Assembly: GCA_949825065.1 (NCBI GenBank)
Contig: OX463841.1
Coordinates: forward strand, 23,262,916-23,326,915
Source: Odontocerum albicorne
Taxonomy: Eukaryota; Arthropoda; Insecta; Trichoptera; Odontoceridae
Direction of reading: 5' to 3'
Length of the DNA stretch: 64,000 nucleotides
Part shown: piece after piece, positions 23,315-34,860 of the stretch
How positions within the stretch are numbered: position 1 is the first letter of the stretch
How the letters are laid out: every line of letters begins with the position of its first letter
The notes under the pieces: model-generated
Database searches by the model: none
Seen by the model: only the letters and a program-made list of their open reading frames with translations
Told to the model about the DNA's origin: nothing
Program-made: the position numbers and the translations under genes

Positions 23315-24735
23315 ATGAGTGAACCGAGTAAAAGACAACGAACCTATAATTTTAACACTGACTGGGAGGAATCATATTGTTTCGTTAATTTGAAAAATAA
23401 ATGCGTTTGTTTGTTGTGTGGTAGTAGTATTGCAGTGCCGAAAAAACATAATGTTGAACGACACTTTCAGACAATTCATGCCACTTTTGATGTGAATTAT
23501 CCACTTAAATCTGAAGTAAGAAAAAAAAATATGTCAACTAAAATCAAGTCTAACTGCACAACAGATTGTTTTCACTAGACATGTGGAAAATTCTAAAAAG
23601 GCCACCATTGCTTCTTTCAAAATTTCTCACATGCTCGCAAAAAAGAAGAAACCTTTCATTGATGGTGAGTTGTTTAAAGAACTTTTTTTGGCTGGTGCCG
23701 ATTGTTTGTTTGATGGATTTTCTAACAAACGTGAGATTGTCTCAGCAATACAAGACTTACAGTTGTCAAATAACACCGTCACAAGAAGAATACATGCAAT
23801 TTCAACACACATACAAACTCAGTTAAAGACTGACTTGGAAATATGTGACTGGTTTTCGCTACAATTTGACGAGTCAACAGATATATCAGACACCGCACAG
23901 TTAGCAGTTATGGTGAGAATGGTATTTGGTAACTTCACAGTAAAAGAGGATATGTTGCAAATATTACCTATGAAAGGACAGACAAGGGGTGAGGATATTT
24001 ATAATACATTCAGAACATACGCCAAGTCAATAAATATGCCTTTGCACAAGCTGTCTGCGATAACCACCGATGGGGCACCAGCAATGGTAGGTAAAAACAA
24101 AAGATTTATTGCCCTCTGCAAGAAGGATGAATCATTTTCAAACTTTATGTCCTACCACTGTATTATCCACCAGGAAGCTCTGTGTTGTAAAATATTGCCA
24201 TTTGAACACGTTATGAAAATAGTTACAAAAATAATCAATTCTATTCGAGCAGCTCCTTTGCAACACCGACTTTTCAAGGCCCTGTTAGAAGATACTGAAG
24301 ATAAAGAACATGATCTTATTCTGCATACTGAAGTACGTTGGCTCAGTAAAGGAAAGGTTCTTACAAGATTTGTGAGTTTAATTGAAGAAATAAAAACATT
24401 TATAAACGATAAAAAGGAAAATTATGATGAACTAGCTGACTCTCGCTGGCTGATTGATTTGGGATTTCTCACAGACATCATGGAAAAATTGAATTCTTTA
24501 AATTTGGAGTTGCAGGGGAAAGACAAAAACATAGCTGAAATGATAAGCTCTGTAAAGTCATTTAAAGCTAAATTGGATTTGTTGATATCACATCTGCAGA
24601 TCAATTCTCTCGTGCATTTCCCACATATGAAGAAAATGCTAGGTAACAATGAATTAAACGGGTCATTATTTATTAAGCATCTTCAAGTGTTAAAAAAACA
24701 GTTTGAAGAGAGATTTTTGCAGTTAACACATCGAG
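23315..24735 (+). pseudogene. hAT transposase (ZBED5/SCAND3-like), one frameshift, C-terminus lost
   Basis: ATG at 23315. The N-terminus holds a BED-type zinc finger (CVCLLCGSS then HNVERHFQTIH). A one-base slip in the A-run at about 23520-23530 moves the reading to a frame that stays open for over 390 codons. That frame carries FDESTDISD (first catalytic Asp), TTDGAPAM (second), the hAT CHH-type region SYHCIIHQEAL, and HTEVRWLSKGKVL. The protein should run another 150-200 residues, including the C-terminal dimerisation region with the catalytic Glu, but a different hAT in the opposite direction takes over. Confidence 0.87.
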
Positions 24736-25855
24736 CCAATTATTTCCTTCTGTATCAATCAACAGTAACTTGAACAGTCTTAAGTTCATGGATCGACTAC
24801 GAATTTCATCAATCTTCACTGCGTCGTTCATCACTGTGTTTAGCTCTGGAGAGAGCTTCTTTGCAGCTAGATGCTCTCGGTGAATTATACAGTGAGTGGA
24901 CAACATGTCTGGATGGGCAACACTCTTTATTCTTGCAACTACACCTGAGAGATGTCCAATCATGCTTGCAGCGCCGTCTGTACACACTCCGACGCATTTG
25001 TCCCACTCTAAGCTGTGCGCTTGGAAATACTCGTCAAGAACACCAAATATCTCCGAACTTGTAGTCCGTCCAGGCAAGTCTAAACAGCAAAGAAGTTCCT
25101 CCCTAAAATCTTCAGCTTCACTATACCTCACGAAGCAGAGTAGAATAGCATGGTTGCTCACGTCAGTTGATTCATCGAGTTGAATCGCAACACATCGTGA
25201 TTTCTTTATTCCCTCTACAACTTGCTTTTCAATATCGATCGCCATGTCAAGAATTCTTGTCTGGATAGTGTTTCCCGAAAGTGGTACAGTCTCTAGTTTT
25301 TTTGCGGCTTGTGGACCCAAAACTTCACGAGCGCAATCTATGATGCAAGGCTTTACTAACTCCTCGCCGATAGTGAACGGTTTTTTCGTTTTCGATATTT
25401 GAAGAGCAACTAAATAAGACGCTTGAAGCAGTTTTTTGTCACTAGTTATCTTCTTCTTCATTTAACTTTTTTGATTTTTCAACTGGTCGTGTAATCTTTC
25501 AAAAAACTCCAATGGCTTATCTTTGAGATCACTATGCTTCGAATGCAAATGACGAACAAGTTTGGAAGGTTTCATCGCCTCATTTGATAGAATTGCGTGA
25601 CACACTACACACAGGGGCCGTAAAACCAAACTTTAAATACCCTTTATCATAATGCCTAACATAGTCCCCTTTCCTTTTTTTAGCTTCTGTCGCACATTCC
25701 GAAGTCTCAACACATTTATTTTTCCTTTTTTATTGTATACTTGATGTACTCGAACTTGGATTATTTTCGGTGTCTTCACTACACTTCTCCTGGTTACTGT
25801 TCTTGTTTTTAAAAAGTTAAAAATATTTTGCTGTTTGTCTTTCTTTTTTTCCATT
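24736..25855 (-). mobile_element. Second hAT transposase relic, opposite strand
   Basis: On the minus strand, MEKKKDKQQNIFNFLK (25855) opens a protein with two frameshifts. Next come KRKGDYVRHYDKGYLKFGF, a BED finger (CVVC...KLVRHLHSKH), a stop at about 25464, and a 230-codon open stretch with QLDESTDVSN and CTDGAASMIG catalytic contexts and STHCIIHREHL. It ends at LLLIDTEGNNW, where HTEVRWLS would follow, so its C-terminal half is missing. Its sequence differs clearly from the neighbour at 23315, so it is another family, not an inverted duplication. Confidence 0.82.
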
Positions 25856-25859
25856 TTGC

Positions 25860-26598
25860 AGGGTTACCCTTGAGTATCCGATTCATGTGGTTTGGATCGC
25901 GAATTGGACAACCGCACAGAGCTTCGGTGAACGAACTAGCTGCATGGCTGATGGAGATGAGCAACGTGGCCCCCTACGCTGGAGGACTGGACCCACAACT
26001 GTTCTCGAGATTACAGAAACCCCGACGGGATGACAATGTGTTGCTACAGTCTGCTGAGACGAGGATCGAGACCAAATGTGCACAATGTGAGAGGGAACAC
26101 ACGCTGACGGCGTGTCCAGTCTACCAGGGCAAGGGCATGAATGAGCGCTGAGAGTGGGTGAGGACATCGGGACTCTGTTTCATCTGCCTAGGATCCACGC
26201 ATCGAGTCCCTAAGTGTAGGAAGCAGAGATGAGGCATCGGCAATTACAGACGAATGCATCACCGTATGATTCACTATGAATCATCAGGAGCCAGCCCAAC
26301 CTCGAGAACTATGATTGCCACCACCTGCGCTTTGGACCAGTCTCAGGTGCTGATGAAGGTTGTACCAGTCACCGTGACAGGACCAAAATGACAAATGAAG
26401 GTGCACGCTCTGCTAGACGAAGGATCTTCAGTGACCCTGGTCGACGCAGCCATAGCAAACCAAATTGGAGCTGAGGGTCCCGTTTGCGGCCTACGAATTC
26501 ACGGTGCAAACCGGATGTGCTTGTCTACACAAGACGTCACAACAGGTCAGGGTCCAGATGTGTGGGAAAGGAGAAGTGTACACCGTGTCAGGGTACTG
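25860..26598 (+). pseudogene. BEL/Pao gag C-terminus and protease
   Basis: The gag part carries two zinc-knuckle-like motifs, CAQCEREHTLTACPVY (about 26080-26130) and CFICLGSTHRVPKC (about 26175-26216), separated by a stop at 26149. After another stop, the frame 26395-26598 contains ALLDEGSSVTLVD; the DEGS replaces the canonical DSGS of the protease active site, a variation common in BEL elements. Nothing here is intact. Confidence 0.8.
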
Positions 26599-26767
26599 TA
26601 AGGATATGTTTTATACGTCAGAGCCAATTTCCATAAGAATTCCATGTTGTAATAATAACCATTAAAATTCCAACCAATGACCGTGAGCCTTAATTACCAA
26701 ACGGTCCTCTGGCTCCAAAAACAACACGTAGTCCGCGAAAAACCAGGAACGGGACTTCCCTCAAATA

Positions 26768-27800
26768 TGTTATGATTAGCGTCCTGGCTCCAGCCTGTCG
26801 CCATTAAGAATGAGTGCGACGTGATTAACCACGATTTAAAACAATGGCACCTTTGTGGAGATTTCAGTTGAAAATCACCTCACGCAAAAATCGTTTTTTT
26901 TTTCTGGTGGCTAACAACAGTGCAGTTACTCTCGTATCTGAAAGAAATTCTGCGCCTCTGACGTCAGAATCCCACAGCTTATAAAATTAAGCCCTGAGCG
27001 GCTCCAGCCTTTTCTCATCCGGGCATTACTTCAGTTCAAAACTATTGTAATTATCACTAGTTGTCAAATATTACTTCTAATTATTTTACAAGTACTTCTG
27101 TAAACCAAAGCGATCACTTCAATTCAGTAAGATTTGCTGTGTAAAATCTGATAACTTCTATTCAGTAAGATTTACGGTGTAAAATCTGGATAATTTATCC
27201 AAAAAGACGATCGTAATATTGAAGTCTGACTTTATATTTGGCAAAGTCAAGTTACTCTGACGGAGTGTCAAGTGCGCGGTGAATCCCGGGGTCTTCCGGA
27301 ACACCACAGATCCCAGAGAGTCCACCTCTCCATTCGAGTTTTCCGTCGATTCACTTCTTGCTGAAGACGGTGCCAGTGGACAGCCACTACCTCCACCACA
27401 GCGTGTTATTCACTTCGAGGGTTGTACGATTGCGGCATAAAGCCTGGGAGACCTATAGGAGTCAACCTGCGGTCATACACCTAGCGCTGAATATTGACAT
27501 CACACATTGTCGCCAGTTGTAAGGTAGATTTATTTAAATAAATTATTATTGTCTTCTTGGTGATTATCTAAGTAAATTTGTGACTTTTATTAAGCACTCT
27601 GAAGGTGTGTTAGATTTTGCACAAGTCCGCAACGAACCGTTGTGGAATGGCCCCTTTTTGTAAAGAAATAATTAATCGGTCTGTCCATCTAAAATGATAG
27701 CTGGGTATCAAAGTATTAGCCTACCCATTCCAAGTCCGTCGGACTGGCATTCAGCTTGTAAAGAACAAATATATTCCTCAATGACCAAGCAAATACGTGT
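26768..27800 (+). other. Non-coding insert in the BEL element, possible solo LTR
   Basis: No coding frame. It starts near TGTTATGATT and has a TATA-like CTTATAAAATTAAG at 26977, an imperfect direct repeat of about 38 bp (ATTCAGTAAGATTTRCKGTG, 27122 and 27160) and an AATAAATT at about 27538. This resembles the U3-R-U5 layout of another LTR retrotransposon. I could not define the right boundary or a target duplication. The stretch from 27800 to 28160 also lacks recognisable content. Confidence 0.35.
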
Positions 27801-28164
27801 TTTATTTTTGTATTATATCCTAAGCTCTGATGACTGCAGCCCATGAACCCTGAGATCATAGTGCATTGCTCATTAGTATCTGCACTAAGCTAAGTCGAAT
27901 TAAATATAAAAGAAAACCCCTAAAGTGTTACAAGTATGTATGAATTTGGTAAATTGCAGAACAAATATTTGTGTAACATTGATTCAAAGTGACATAGGTC
28001 AAGAATACTTATAATAAAATTAATCTCGTGCTGAGAAGCGTGACACAGCTGGGAGGTAATAAGAGCCTCTGGGGCCGTGACCGACTGTGAGGCGTGACGC
28101 CATTCCTACCACAGCGACAGGGCGTCGCTTGAAATGAATAAGTAAAGAACAATTTTTAACTTTT

Positions 28165-29160
28165 AAATTATAACCCATGATGCTCATCGGACAAGACAAC
28201 GTGCACTTGATAGTGTCACGAGAACTGCGGGAGATGAGCGAAGATGATCGCGTGACCTCATACACCGCACTGGGGTGGATCACCCATGGGGGCAGTAATT
28301 TGCACACTCAAGCAAGCAACTACTTTGGCGGTTAGTCACGAAATAGAAGAAGGAAGACCACGCGTGGCTGCCAGACAATAGGCAGTGCGCCGAGAACCGG
28401 ATGATATGCCTGAAGAGAAAATTTAGGCGCGATGAGAGATTCTCATCGACATATCACGCCAAGATGGATGACATCATCGCCAAGGGATACGCACGCGAGA
28501 TGTCCTGGGAAGAAACGGCGGTACCGTTAACGATACGATGATACCTACTACACTTTGCGGTAGTGAACCCGCACAAGCCAGGAAAAATGCGAGTGACCTC
28601 GACGCAGCGAGCCGCTGCCGAGGTACATCACTCAACGACCACTTGATTACCGGCCCTAACTTATTGACATCCCCGATGGGAAATATTGTCCGCTTCCGCG
28701 AAGGGAAAATCGCGATTGCAGCGTACATAAGAGAGATGTTCCTCCAAATTATAATCAAATACATTGATCAGGCCTCGCAGTTGTTTTTGTGGAAGCCCTC
28801 AGAAAAAGGAGACATCAAAACATTTGTGCTCACGTCAATTATATTCGGGGTAAAATGATCGCCAAGCAGCGCACAGTACGTCCGAAATAAGGTAGCCATC
28901 GTAAGTAGAGAGGAGTTTCCAGACGCTGCCGCCGCCATCACGAGGAAGTTCTACATGGACGACTATCTAGACACCGTTGACAAGCCCGAGGATGCCGTGA
29001 CCTTAGTCAAGGAGGTTACCGTAATCCTGCAGAGGGGCGGGTTCGAAATCACAAACTGGGTGTCGAACGAACCTCGTGTAATCGCTGCCATACCGCAAGA
29101 GAAGCGGGACAGAGAAAATGTGGAACTCCTCGGCGGGGATGCACAGACCGAAATAATTTA
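28165..29160 (+). pseudogene. BEL/Pao reverse transcriptase
   Basis: Starts with the BEL-specific LIGQDNVHLIVSREL motif and TALGWITHGG, continues through fragments around FAVVNPHKPGKMRV (about 28556-28600), and reaches the catalytic YMDDYLDTVD (28952-28981). Several frames are used, so it is inactive. Confidence 0.8.
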
Positions 29161-29169
29161 AGGAATCAC

Positions 29170-30279
29170 ATGGGATCCCAGATGGACCAGTTCGTCTTCA
29201 CGATGGGAGATCTGAAAGGTGAATGTGGTTCACTACCTACCAAGCGTCAACTGCTGAGCACGGTCATGAAGATATTTAACCTGATGGGATTTATTTCGTT
29301 TTTAACCAACAGGACGAAGATACTGCTCCAGACGGTGTGGCGCTCGACTATAGGATGGGACGACACATTGAGTGAGGAGCTGTGCGAAAAGTGGCACGAG
29401 TGCTTACGGCTGCTGAAGGGGGCAGACATCCGGATACCAAGATGTTGCCTTCAAAATAAGAGGAGTCAGGTCACGCTACATGTGTTCTGTGATGCTTCCG
29501 AAGCGGCATGCTGCGCAGTGGCATACATGACGATGAACCTCGGCGATAAAACACTCGTCTCATTCCTAGCCAGCAAATGCAGGGTGGCTCCGTTGAAACC
29601 GCTCTCGATACCACGACTGGAATTGCAAGCGGCCCTGATAGCTGCAAGACTGGCAGCCACCATAAATAAAGAATGCACATCGGATATAATACGCGTCGTG
29701 TACTGGACGTACTCGACAACAGTGCTATGTTGGATCCGGACCGATCCCCGAAACTACTCAGTGTTCGTCGCCAACAGATTGGGAGAAATTGACGAGTTAT
29801 CGGCGGCGCGGGACTGGAGATGGGTACCCTCGAAGTTGAATCCCGCAGACATGGGGACGCGGGACGGCGAGGAACCAGACCTGTCGTCTTTAGGAAGTTG
29901 GTTCAGAGGTCCAGCCTTCATTGCAGAGCCCGAGGACGACTGGCCCGTGGAGAGGTTGCGGCCGAAGCCAGACCACACCATCTTGGAATTGAGAACAAAA
30001 TACGTTGGTGTCATCAGTACCACCAGCGCTGCATTACCGCAGCTGGAACGGTTTTCGTGCTGGAACCGTCTGATACGAACCACCCGATGGGTACTAAGGT
30101 TCGTATCACAACGCCGTCGCCCTAAGAACAAGAAAGACAACGGCAAACTGACAGCTGAAGAGGTTCGGGCAGCAGAGCTCAGGTGGACAAAACAAGCACA
30201 GCAGGAAACATTTAGCGCCGACCTGGAAGCCTTGCGGCACAGGAAAAGTCTCGCCTCTGGAAGCAGGCAGCAAGGATAG
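29170..30279 (+). pseudogene. BEL/Pao post-RT connection and RNase H region
   Basis: The longest surviving frame of the element (369 codons). It contains LPTKRQLLSTVMKIFNLMGF (after the reverse transcriptase), the RNase H first motif HVFCDASE, PRLELQAALIAARLA, and YWTYSTTVLCWI, where the usual catalytic Asp (TDST) has become Tyr. KLNPADMGTRDGE follows. The lost Asp would abolish RNase H activity even in this open frame. Confidence 0.82.
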
Positions 30280-30303
30280 ACGCCTTGGCTCGACGAACAT
30301 GAA

Positions 30304-31480
30304 GTGCTACAGATGGGCACCCGCCTGATGGCCCTGAAGGGCTCGTACACGAGTGCCCCAGTGATACTAGATGACAATCACCCGTATACGAAGCTGTTGG
30401 TACAGCATCATCACGAGAGGGCGGGATATCCTAGTACGGAAAAAACAGCGGCCGAACTTCGACACGCGTTCTTTATTCTTCGACTACGAACCACCATAAG
30501 AGGAGTGACACGCAGATGTCAGGCGTCCCACATTCGGAAGATGTGCGTTCAGCTTCCACTCATGGAACAGCTGCCTGAGGCGGGCCTGGACCACCACGTT
30601 CGACCCTTTACTAATTGTGGGTTAGATTTCTTTGGCCCGATGTACGTACGGTAGGAAGACGGCGAGATAAAAGATACGGCGCTCTGTTCACCTGCATGAT
30701 TACGAGAGCCGTGCATCTGGAGCTGGCGACGTCCCTCAACAGCGACGCCATCATCATGGCCATTCGCCGCATGTCAGCGAGAAGAGGTCACCCAGCCGCG
30801 ACATATTCTGACAACGCGACCAATTTTCATGGACAAACAAAATGAGGGAAGCGATTAGGGCCCTACAGAACGATGATAAGTTACAAGACAAGATAGCAAC
30901 GCAACAGACGGACTGGAAGTTCATACCTCCCGCGTATGGAAGGAGCGTGGGAACGTCTGGTGCGTTCAACAAAGAAAGCACTGAATGCCATCTTAACAGA
31001 GCGAACACCCCGTGAGGAGACCCTTCTAATGGCCCTGGCAGAAGCTTAATACGTGGTCAACAGTCGCCCTCTCACCCACGTCTCCATCGATCCAAGGGAT
31101 GATTCTCCGCTGATGACTAATCACTTTCTCATCGGGTCCGCCGGAGGTCAACCACACCTGGCGCTACACAACAAAGGCGTGAGATATGCTTAAGAAAACA
31201 ATGGAGAATCGTGCAACAGCTGGCCGATGTGTTCTGGAGACGATGGATGCGCGAGTACCTACCGACTATTGCCCAGCAACAAAAATGGCGAGAGTCAGCG
31301 CGCCCCATTCAAGGAGACATGGTGGCGCCCTACCAAGAAATATGTGGTCTCGTGGACGAGTCCTAGAGATCATGCCAGGGAAGGATGGCCAAGTCCGAGC
31401 GGTGCGAGTGCAGACAGCGACTGGAACCTACACGCGCCCAAGTGTGAAAGTATTGGTCTTTCCTACTGTGAATGAATGAC
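30304..31480 (+). pseudogene. BEL/Pao integrase
   Basis: The frame from 30304 covers the N-terminal His-rich zinc-binding part (HHHERAGYPSTEKTAAELRH), but the Cys pair is altered. The first catalytic Asp is in GLDFFGP, before a stop at about 30653. In the next frame come MITRAVHLELA and the second Asp in YSDNATNF. The Glu region (about 30940-30975) is frameshifted. The C-terminal domain is readable at 31330-31479 (ALPRNMWSRGRV, PGKDGQVRAVRV). Confidence 0.8.
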
Positions 31481-31534
31481 GCATACATCCGTAGCGACCA
31501 TAGGTGTAGCTAGGGCTAACTACACCGGGGGGAG

Positions 31535-31826
31535 TGTATCGGACGTATGCGTCACCTAAAATATATGATTTATTTGTAATGCTGTGTACCTATTGCAATG
31601 AAATGTACCTTATGCGTGGCCTTCGCAATAGTCACTATAAAAAGTCGATCGGCCCATGCAAGCGAGGAATGCGCGATATACATAGTATCTAGTAAGCCAT
31701 GACGGCATACACGGGCGAATAAAGGGGCTTACGATGAGCGATGGGCTGCACATAAGGAACGAAAAATGACAAAAATATATTCTCAGTTTCTGGAATGTCT
31801 ACTGTGTTTTAATTTACGACCAACTT
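31535..31826 (+). repeat. Probable 3' LTR of the BEL element
   Basis: Starts TGTATCGGACG immediately after the polypurine tract. It contains an AATAAA at 31718 and fades into unrelated AT-rich DNA near 31826. No 5' LTR is available for comparison, so the end is approximate. Confidence 0.55.
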
Positions 31827-31999
31827 CTACCTGCTAAAGAGGAATCTCTTCACCCAGCAACTTTCACCGGAAAAGCAAGAAATAAACCGAAATCTCCGAG
31901 TATTGAGCGGCAGCCTTTCACCTATTTTAGTCTTTGTACCGGTGCTGTACAACTGAGTTAGATCCAACTAAAGTTACCTTGATAAGGACCATTTAAATA

Positions 32000-32375
32000 A
32001 TTTACTTTGGTATTGGAAATCAGTTGCACTCTTGACAATGACATATAATTGGCCATGACTGAATATTAGCTTTGGTTAAAATAATCGAACCTTTTTCTGT
32101 ATTTGTCCTTGTGACTTTTTGATAGTCATAGCAAACGCCCGCTTAATTGGAAATTGAGTTCTTCGGAGAATAAAAGGTAAATCTAGATTAGCCGGAGCCA
32201 AATTTATTATTGGGATACATATTATATCCTTTTCTGCATTTCCCGTGGGTATTTTAGCAATAACTATATTTAGCTTCAGATCTTTTGATAACCAACCGAG
32301 ATCCGTTACATGGCCAAGTTGGTAATTTAAATTTCTCAATAAAACTACTGTCATCCGCATACATTCTCATTCGAT
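32000..32375 (-). pseudogene. Helitron helicase C-terminal fragment (Pif1-like)
   Basis: The minus-strand frame (32360-32076) reads MTVVLLRNLN, then IPIINLAP and FPIKRAFAMTIKKSQGQ, the conserved helicase motifs at the end of Helitron Rep/Hel proteins. Just downstream, past a stop, FSHGQLYVIV is the last helicase motif. No Rep domain or Helitron terminus is visible, so it is an isolated fragment. Confidence 0.8.
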
Positions 32376-32754
32376 ATTAGTATGCTTCCCATTGACCTCA
32401 GAAGTTCCTTCACACACGAATATATGTAAATATCAAATGAGGGCGACATAACATATTTTTGCTTTACCCCTTTTGTAACATAATATTTAACACACTCAGT
32501 CAAAGCACCGTTCACTTCAATACATGCTCTACTTTCGGTATATGACGCAACCCTACGTATTAATTTACATTCAACAACAAATTCATTATATATTTTCTAT
32601 AGCTTGCCATTTATCACGCATCTATATATAAAAGCCTTCATTTCAAAACACTTGCTACCCTTAGAATTTATATAAGACAAGCGCAGATATAACGAAAATC
32701 AAATGAAAAACAGCCTATGAAATCCCACCGGGAATCAAATCCAGGATACAAATC

Positions 32755-33010
32755 CGGAACTATCTTCCACACCCATACATCTTCTTATACAACTCTTTCA
32801 GATTCTATGAATTTTAAACCTTTCCTTCTTCCAATGCTTTATTCACTTGGTACAATTATACTTTTCTTGGCTTTCCTCTCTCACTCTTCCTAATCATATT
32901 GGCGTTATATTCGTCTCTGACACCAAACCACCTCAAAGTTCTCTCCTTGATTCTGTTTATCAGTCACTCATTCTCTTAACGACTTTATGCCGAATTTTCT
33001 CATAAATTGT
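32755..33010 (-). repeat. LINE 3' fragment, reverse orientation
   Basis: The reverse complement contains GAAGATGTATGGGTGTGGAA and other blocks like those at 62230-62560. Highly diverged. Confidence 0.5.
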
Positions 33011-33224
33011 CACGCCGATTGTCTCTTTAGTGCATACTTGACAATGAGAATTAATCATTCGGGAAAATTTTGTTCAAACGATCAATTGGTCATTAAAAAA
33101 AACTAAATTTTGACAATTCTTTCAATAAAAATTAAACGATATTTTAAGTTTGAAACACAAATTTGCAATGTTTGTTGCAGTACATACTTGTATATACAGT
33201 AGGTACATTTACTGTTTATTATGC

Positions 33225-33410
33225 GAGTATGTATAATACTATATATTTTGTTGTTAATGTCCAATACAGGCGTCTACAATATATATAATACAAAAGATAT
33301 TAGTTTATACTTGTATTTTTTTATATATTTTATTGTAAATTCCCAACTGGGCATCTACAATATATACTCGTATAATAAAATAGATATTTCATTTGTTTTC
33401 ATATTTTTGT
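33225..33410. repeat. Imperfect two-unit tandem repeat
   Basis: Two diverged units of about 100 bp, each containing ATATATTTTRTTGT, a CTACAATATATA block and an AAAWGATATTWGTTT-like block. No coding content. Confidence 0.45.
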
Positions 33411-33499
33411 AATTTATTATTTCTGTTTTTTTTTTTACTGCAAAAAAGAATACATACTGCGTTTAGTCTTAATTTCTTTGATAATAAAATATTGAAAAA

Positions 33500-33865
33500 A
33501 ACTCTAAGTAACACAGGGAGCACAAAATCTGTACGATCATCTTATCATAAATAAGGTGAGCACAAGATGGGTACCAAAACTCTTGAATGCTATCTGAGTG
33601 AATGAATTTTTAATGCTCTGCGATGGGAAAGAAATAATTGAGTCAATTGTCACATGTGACGAATCTATGTTTTTATACCATAATCCTGTCTATAAGGGAT
33701 TTGATGGGGTGGGACTGTCCGGGATCACCACGGCCCAAAAAAGCCAAGTTGACACAAGCCCAAAATAATATTGTGACATTTTTTTGGGATTATTAAGGAA
33801 TTCTAATAATTTACTTCAAAGAGAGAAAGACTATAGTTACAGGTGCGTATCACGCGTTATTAATA
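33500..33865 (+). pseudogene. Mariner relic, cut by a LINE
   Basis: Traces of STRWVPKLLN, IVTCDESMFLYHNPVYKG (first catalytic region) and IVTFFWDY then TIVTGAYHALL, with stops and frameshifts. It ends where a minus-strand LINE begins at about 33872. The sequence following the LINE belongs to another mariner lineage. Confidence 0.65.
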
Positions 33866-33871
33866 TACAAA

Positions 33872-34345
33872 TGACATCCTGTCGTGTAGCTCATAACTGA
33901 GCATCGCGACTCCCATGACAACTCTTCTCCATCCCCCCCTGCACTCCAGGGTTCAGAGTGCAGTTATTAAGGGTATTTCAATTGTGTCTCTCAGTTGATC
34001 AATCCAACGCATTGGGATTCTTCCTCTTGTGCGTCGTCCTTCCACACTTCCAGTAACCACAAACCTCTCCAAACTGTCTCCTTGGCCACGAGCAATATGC
34101 CCAGAGAATTGGATGACTCGTTGAAGGTTTATTGTCGAAAATCTGTTGGTGATTCTCAGTTCTTCAAGAATGGAGGTGTTATTTGACCTTGTTATCTATG
34201 GAATTTGTAACATCCTTCTCCAGCACCAAATTTCAAATAATAAATATTTCTCTTATTTGCTCTTAGAGCCCAAGTCTCTGCGCCATACATGAATATTGCG
34301 AAGCCAAGAGACTTGATTAGGTGCATTTTCGTTATGATGGTGATA
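33872..34345 (-). mobile_element. LINE 3' end (craniofacial-type / RTE-like reverse transcriptase tail)
   Basis: The minus strand reads KMHLIKSLGFAIFMYGAETWALR, the region after the reverse transcriptase catalytic core in many insect LINEs. It continues with pieces of GHIARGQGDSLERFVVTGSVEGR-type sequence down to about 33890. It is 5'-truncated and broken. Confidence 0.7.
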
Positions 34346-34374
34346 GCTCTGTTCTTTCATATATTTTCATCATG

Positions 34375-34860
34375 TGGAATCATTGCGATATTATTCATTT
34401 TGAGCTTTTAAACTGTAATGAAACAGTAAATGCAGATTTATACGTCTAGCAGCTATAGCGTGTTCATCAGTTTGAAAAGCATCCAGCGCTAGTCAATCGA
34501 AAATATGTTGTTTTCCTCCATACAACGCAAGACAAAAAAAAATGTTGTTCTCCTCCATAGTAAGAGTAACACACGAAAAATGTTTGGAGCTTGGCTGGTC
34601 TGTTCCACCCCACCCACCATACTCACCTGATCTTGCACCATCTGATTATCATTTGTTTCAATCGCTGCTAAATGGTTTGATGGGGAAAAAATTCTATAAT
34701 GAAAACCAGGTTAAAAAGAGTTTGTCGAAAACTTTTTCACATCAAACCAGCAGAATTCTACTCAAAAAGTATCGAAGAGCTGCCTGATATACATGGCAAA
34801 GTCATTGCAAGTAATGGCGAATATATGATTAAGTGTAAATTTTCAATAAAAACTTTTTTT
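34375..34860 (+). pseudogene. Mariner relic, catalytic half
   Basis: Contains IIHFELLNCNETVNADLY, NRKYVVFLHTTQDK where the second catalytic Asp has been lost, then [20 protein letters not shown] with the third Asp (frame 34542-34787) and a degenerate C-terminus. No terminal repeats were found. Confidence 0.7.

Larger units (their letters stand above)
22449..24735 (+). mobile_element. hAT transposon with BED-finger transposase, 3'-truncated
   Basis: Begins CAGAGGTTCCCAACC, a classic hAT terminal repeat, directly after TACTACGG, the likely 8-bp target site in the mariner. A 5' leader of about 870 bp contains a long inverted repeat. The transposase reads from 23315. The right end is lost where an opposing hAT sequence begins at about 24735. 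Confidence 0.85.
25860..31826 (+). mobile_element. BEL/Pao LTR retrotransposon, 5'-truncated and decayed
   Basis: Order on the plus strand: end of gag with zinc knuckles, aspartic protease, reverse transcriptase, RNase H, integrase, polypurine tract (GGGGGGAG at 31527-31534), then a probable 3' LTR. Many frameshifts and stops are present. No 5' LTR or primer-binding site is visible because the left end abuts the hAT relic. A non-coding insertion separates protease from reverse transcriptase (26768 to about 27800 or beyond). The GC content is higher than its surroundings. Confidence 0.85.

Noticed and set aside
29754..30377. 207-codon minus-strand frame opposite the BEL RNase H region
   Set aside because: Antisense of the clear RNase H sequence; it shows no family motif.
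33500..34860. A single mariner interrupted by a LINE
   Set aside because: The protein segments on the two sides overlap (both contain the region following the first catalytic block) and differ in family, so they are two separate relics.
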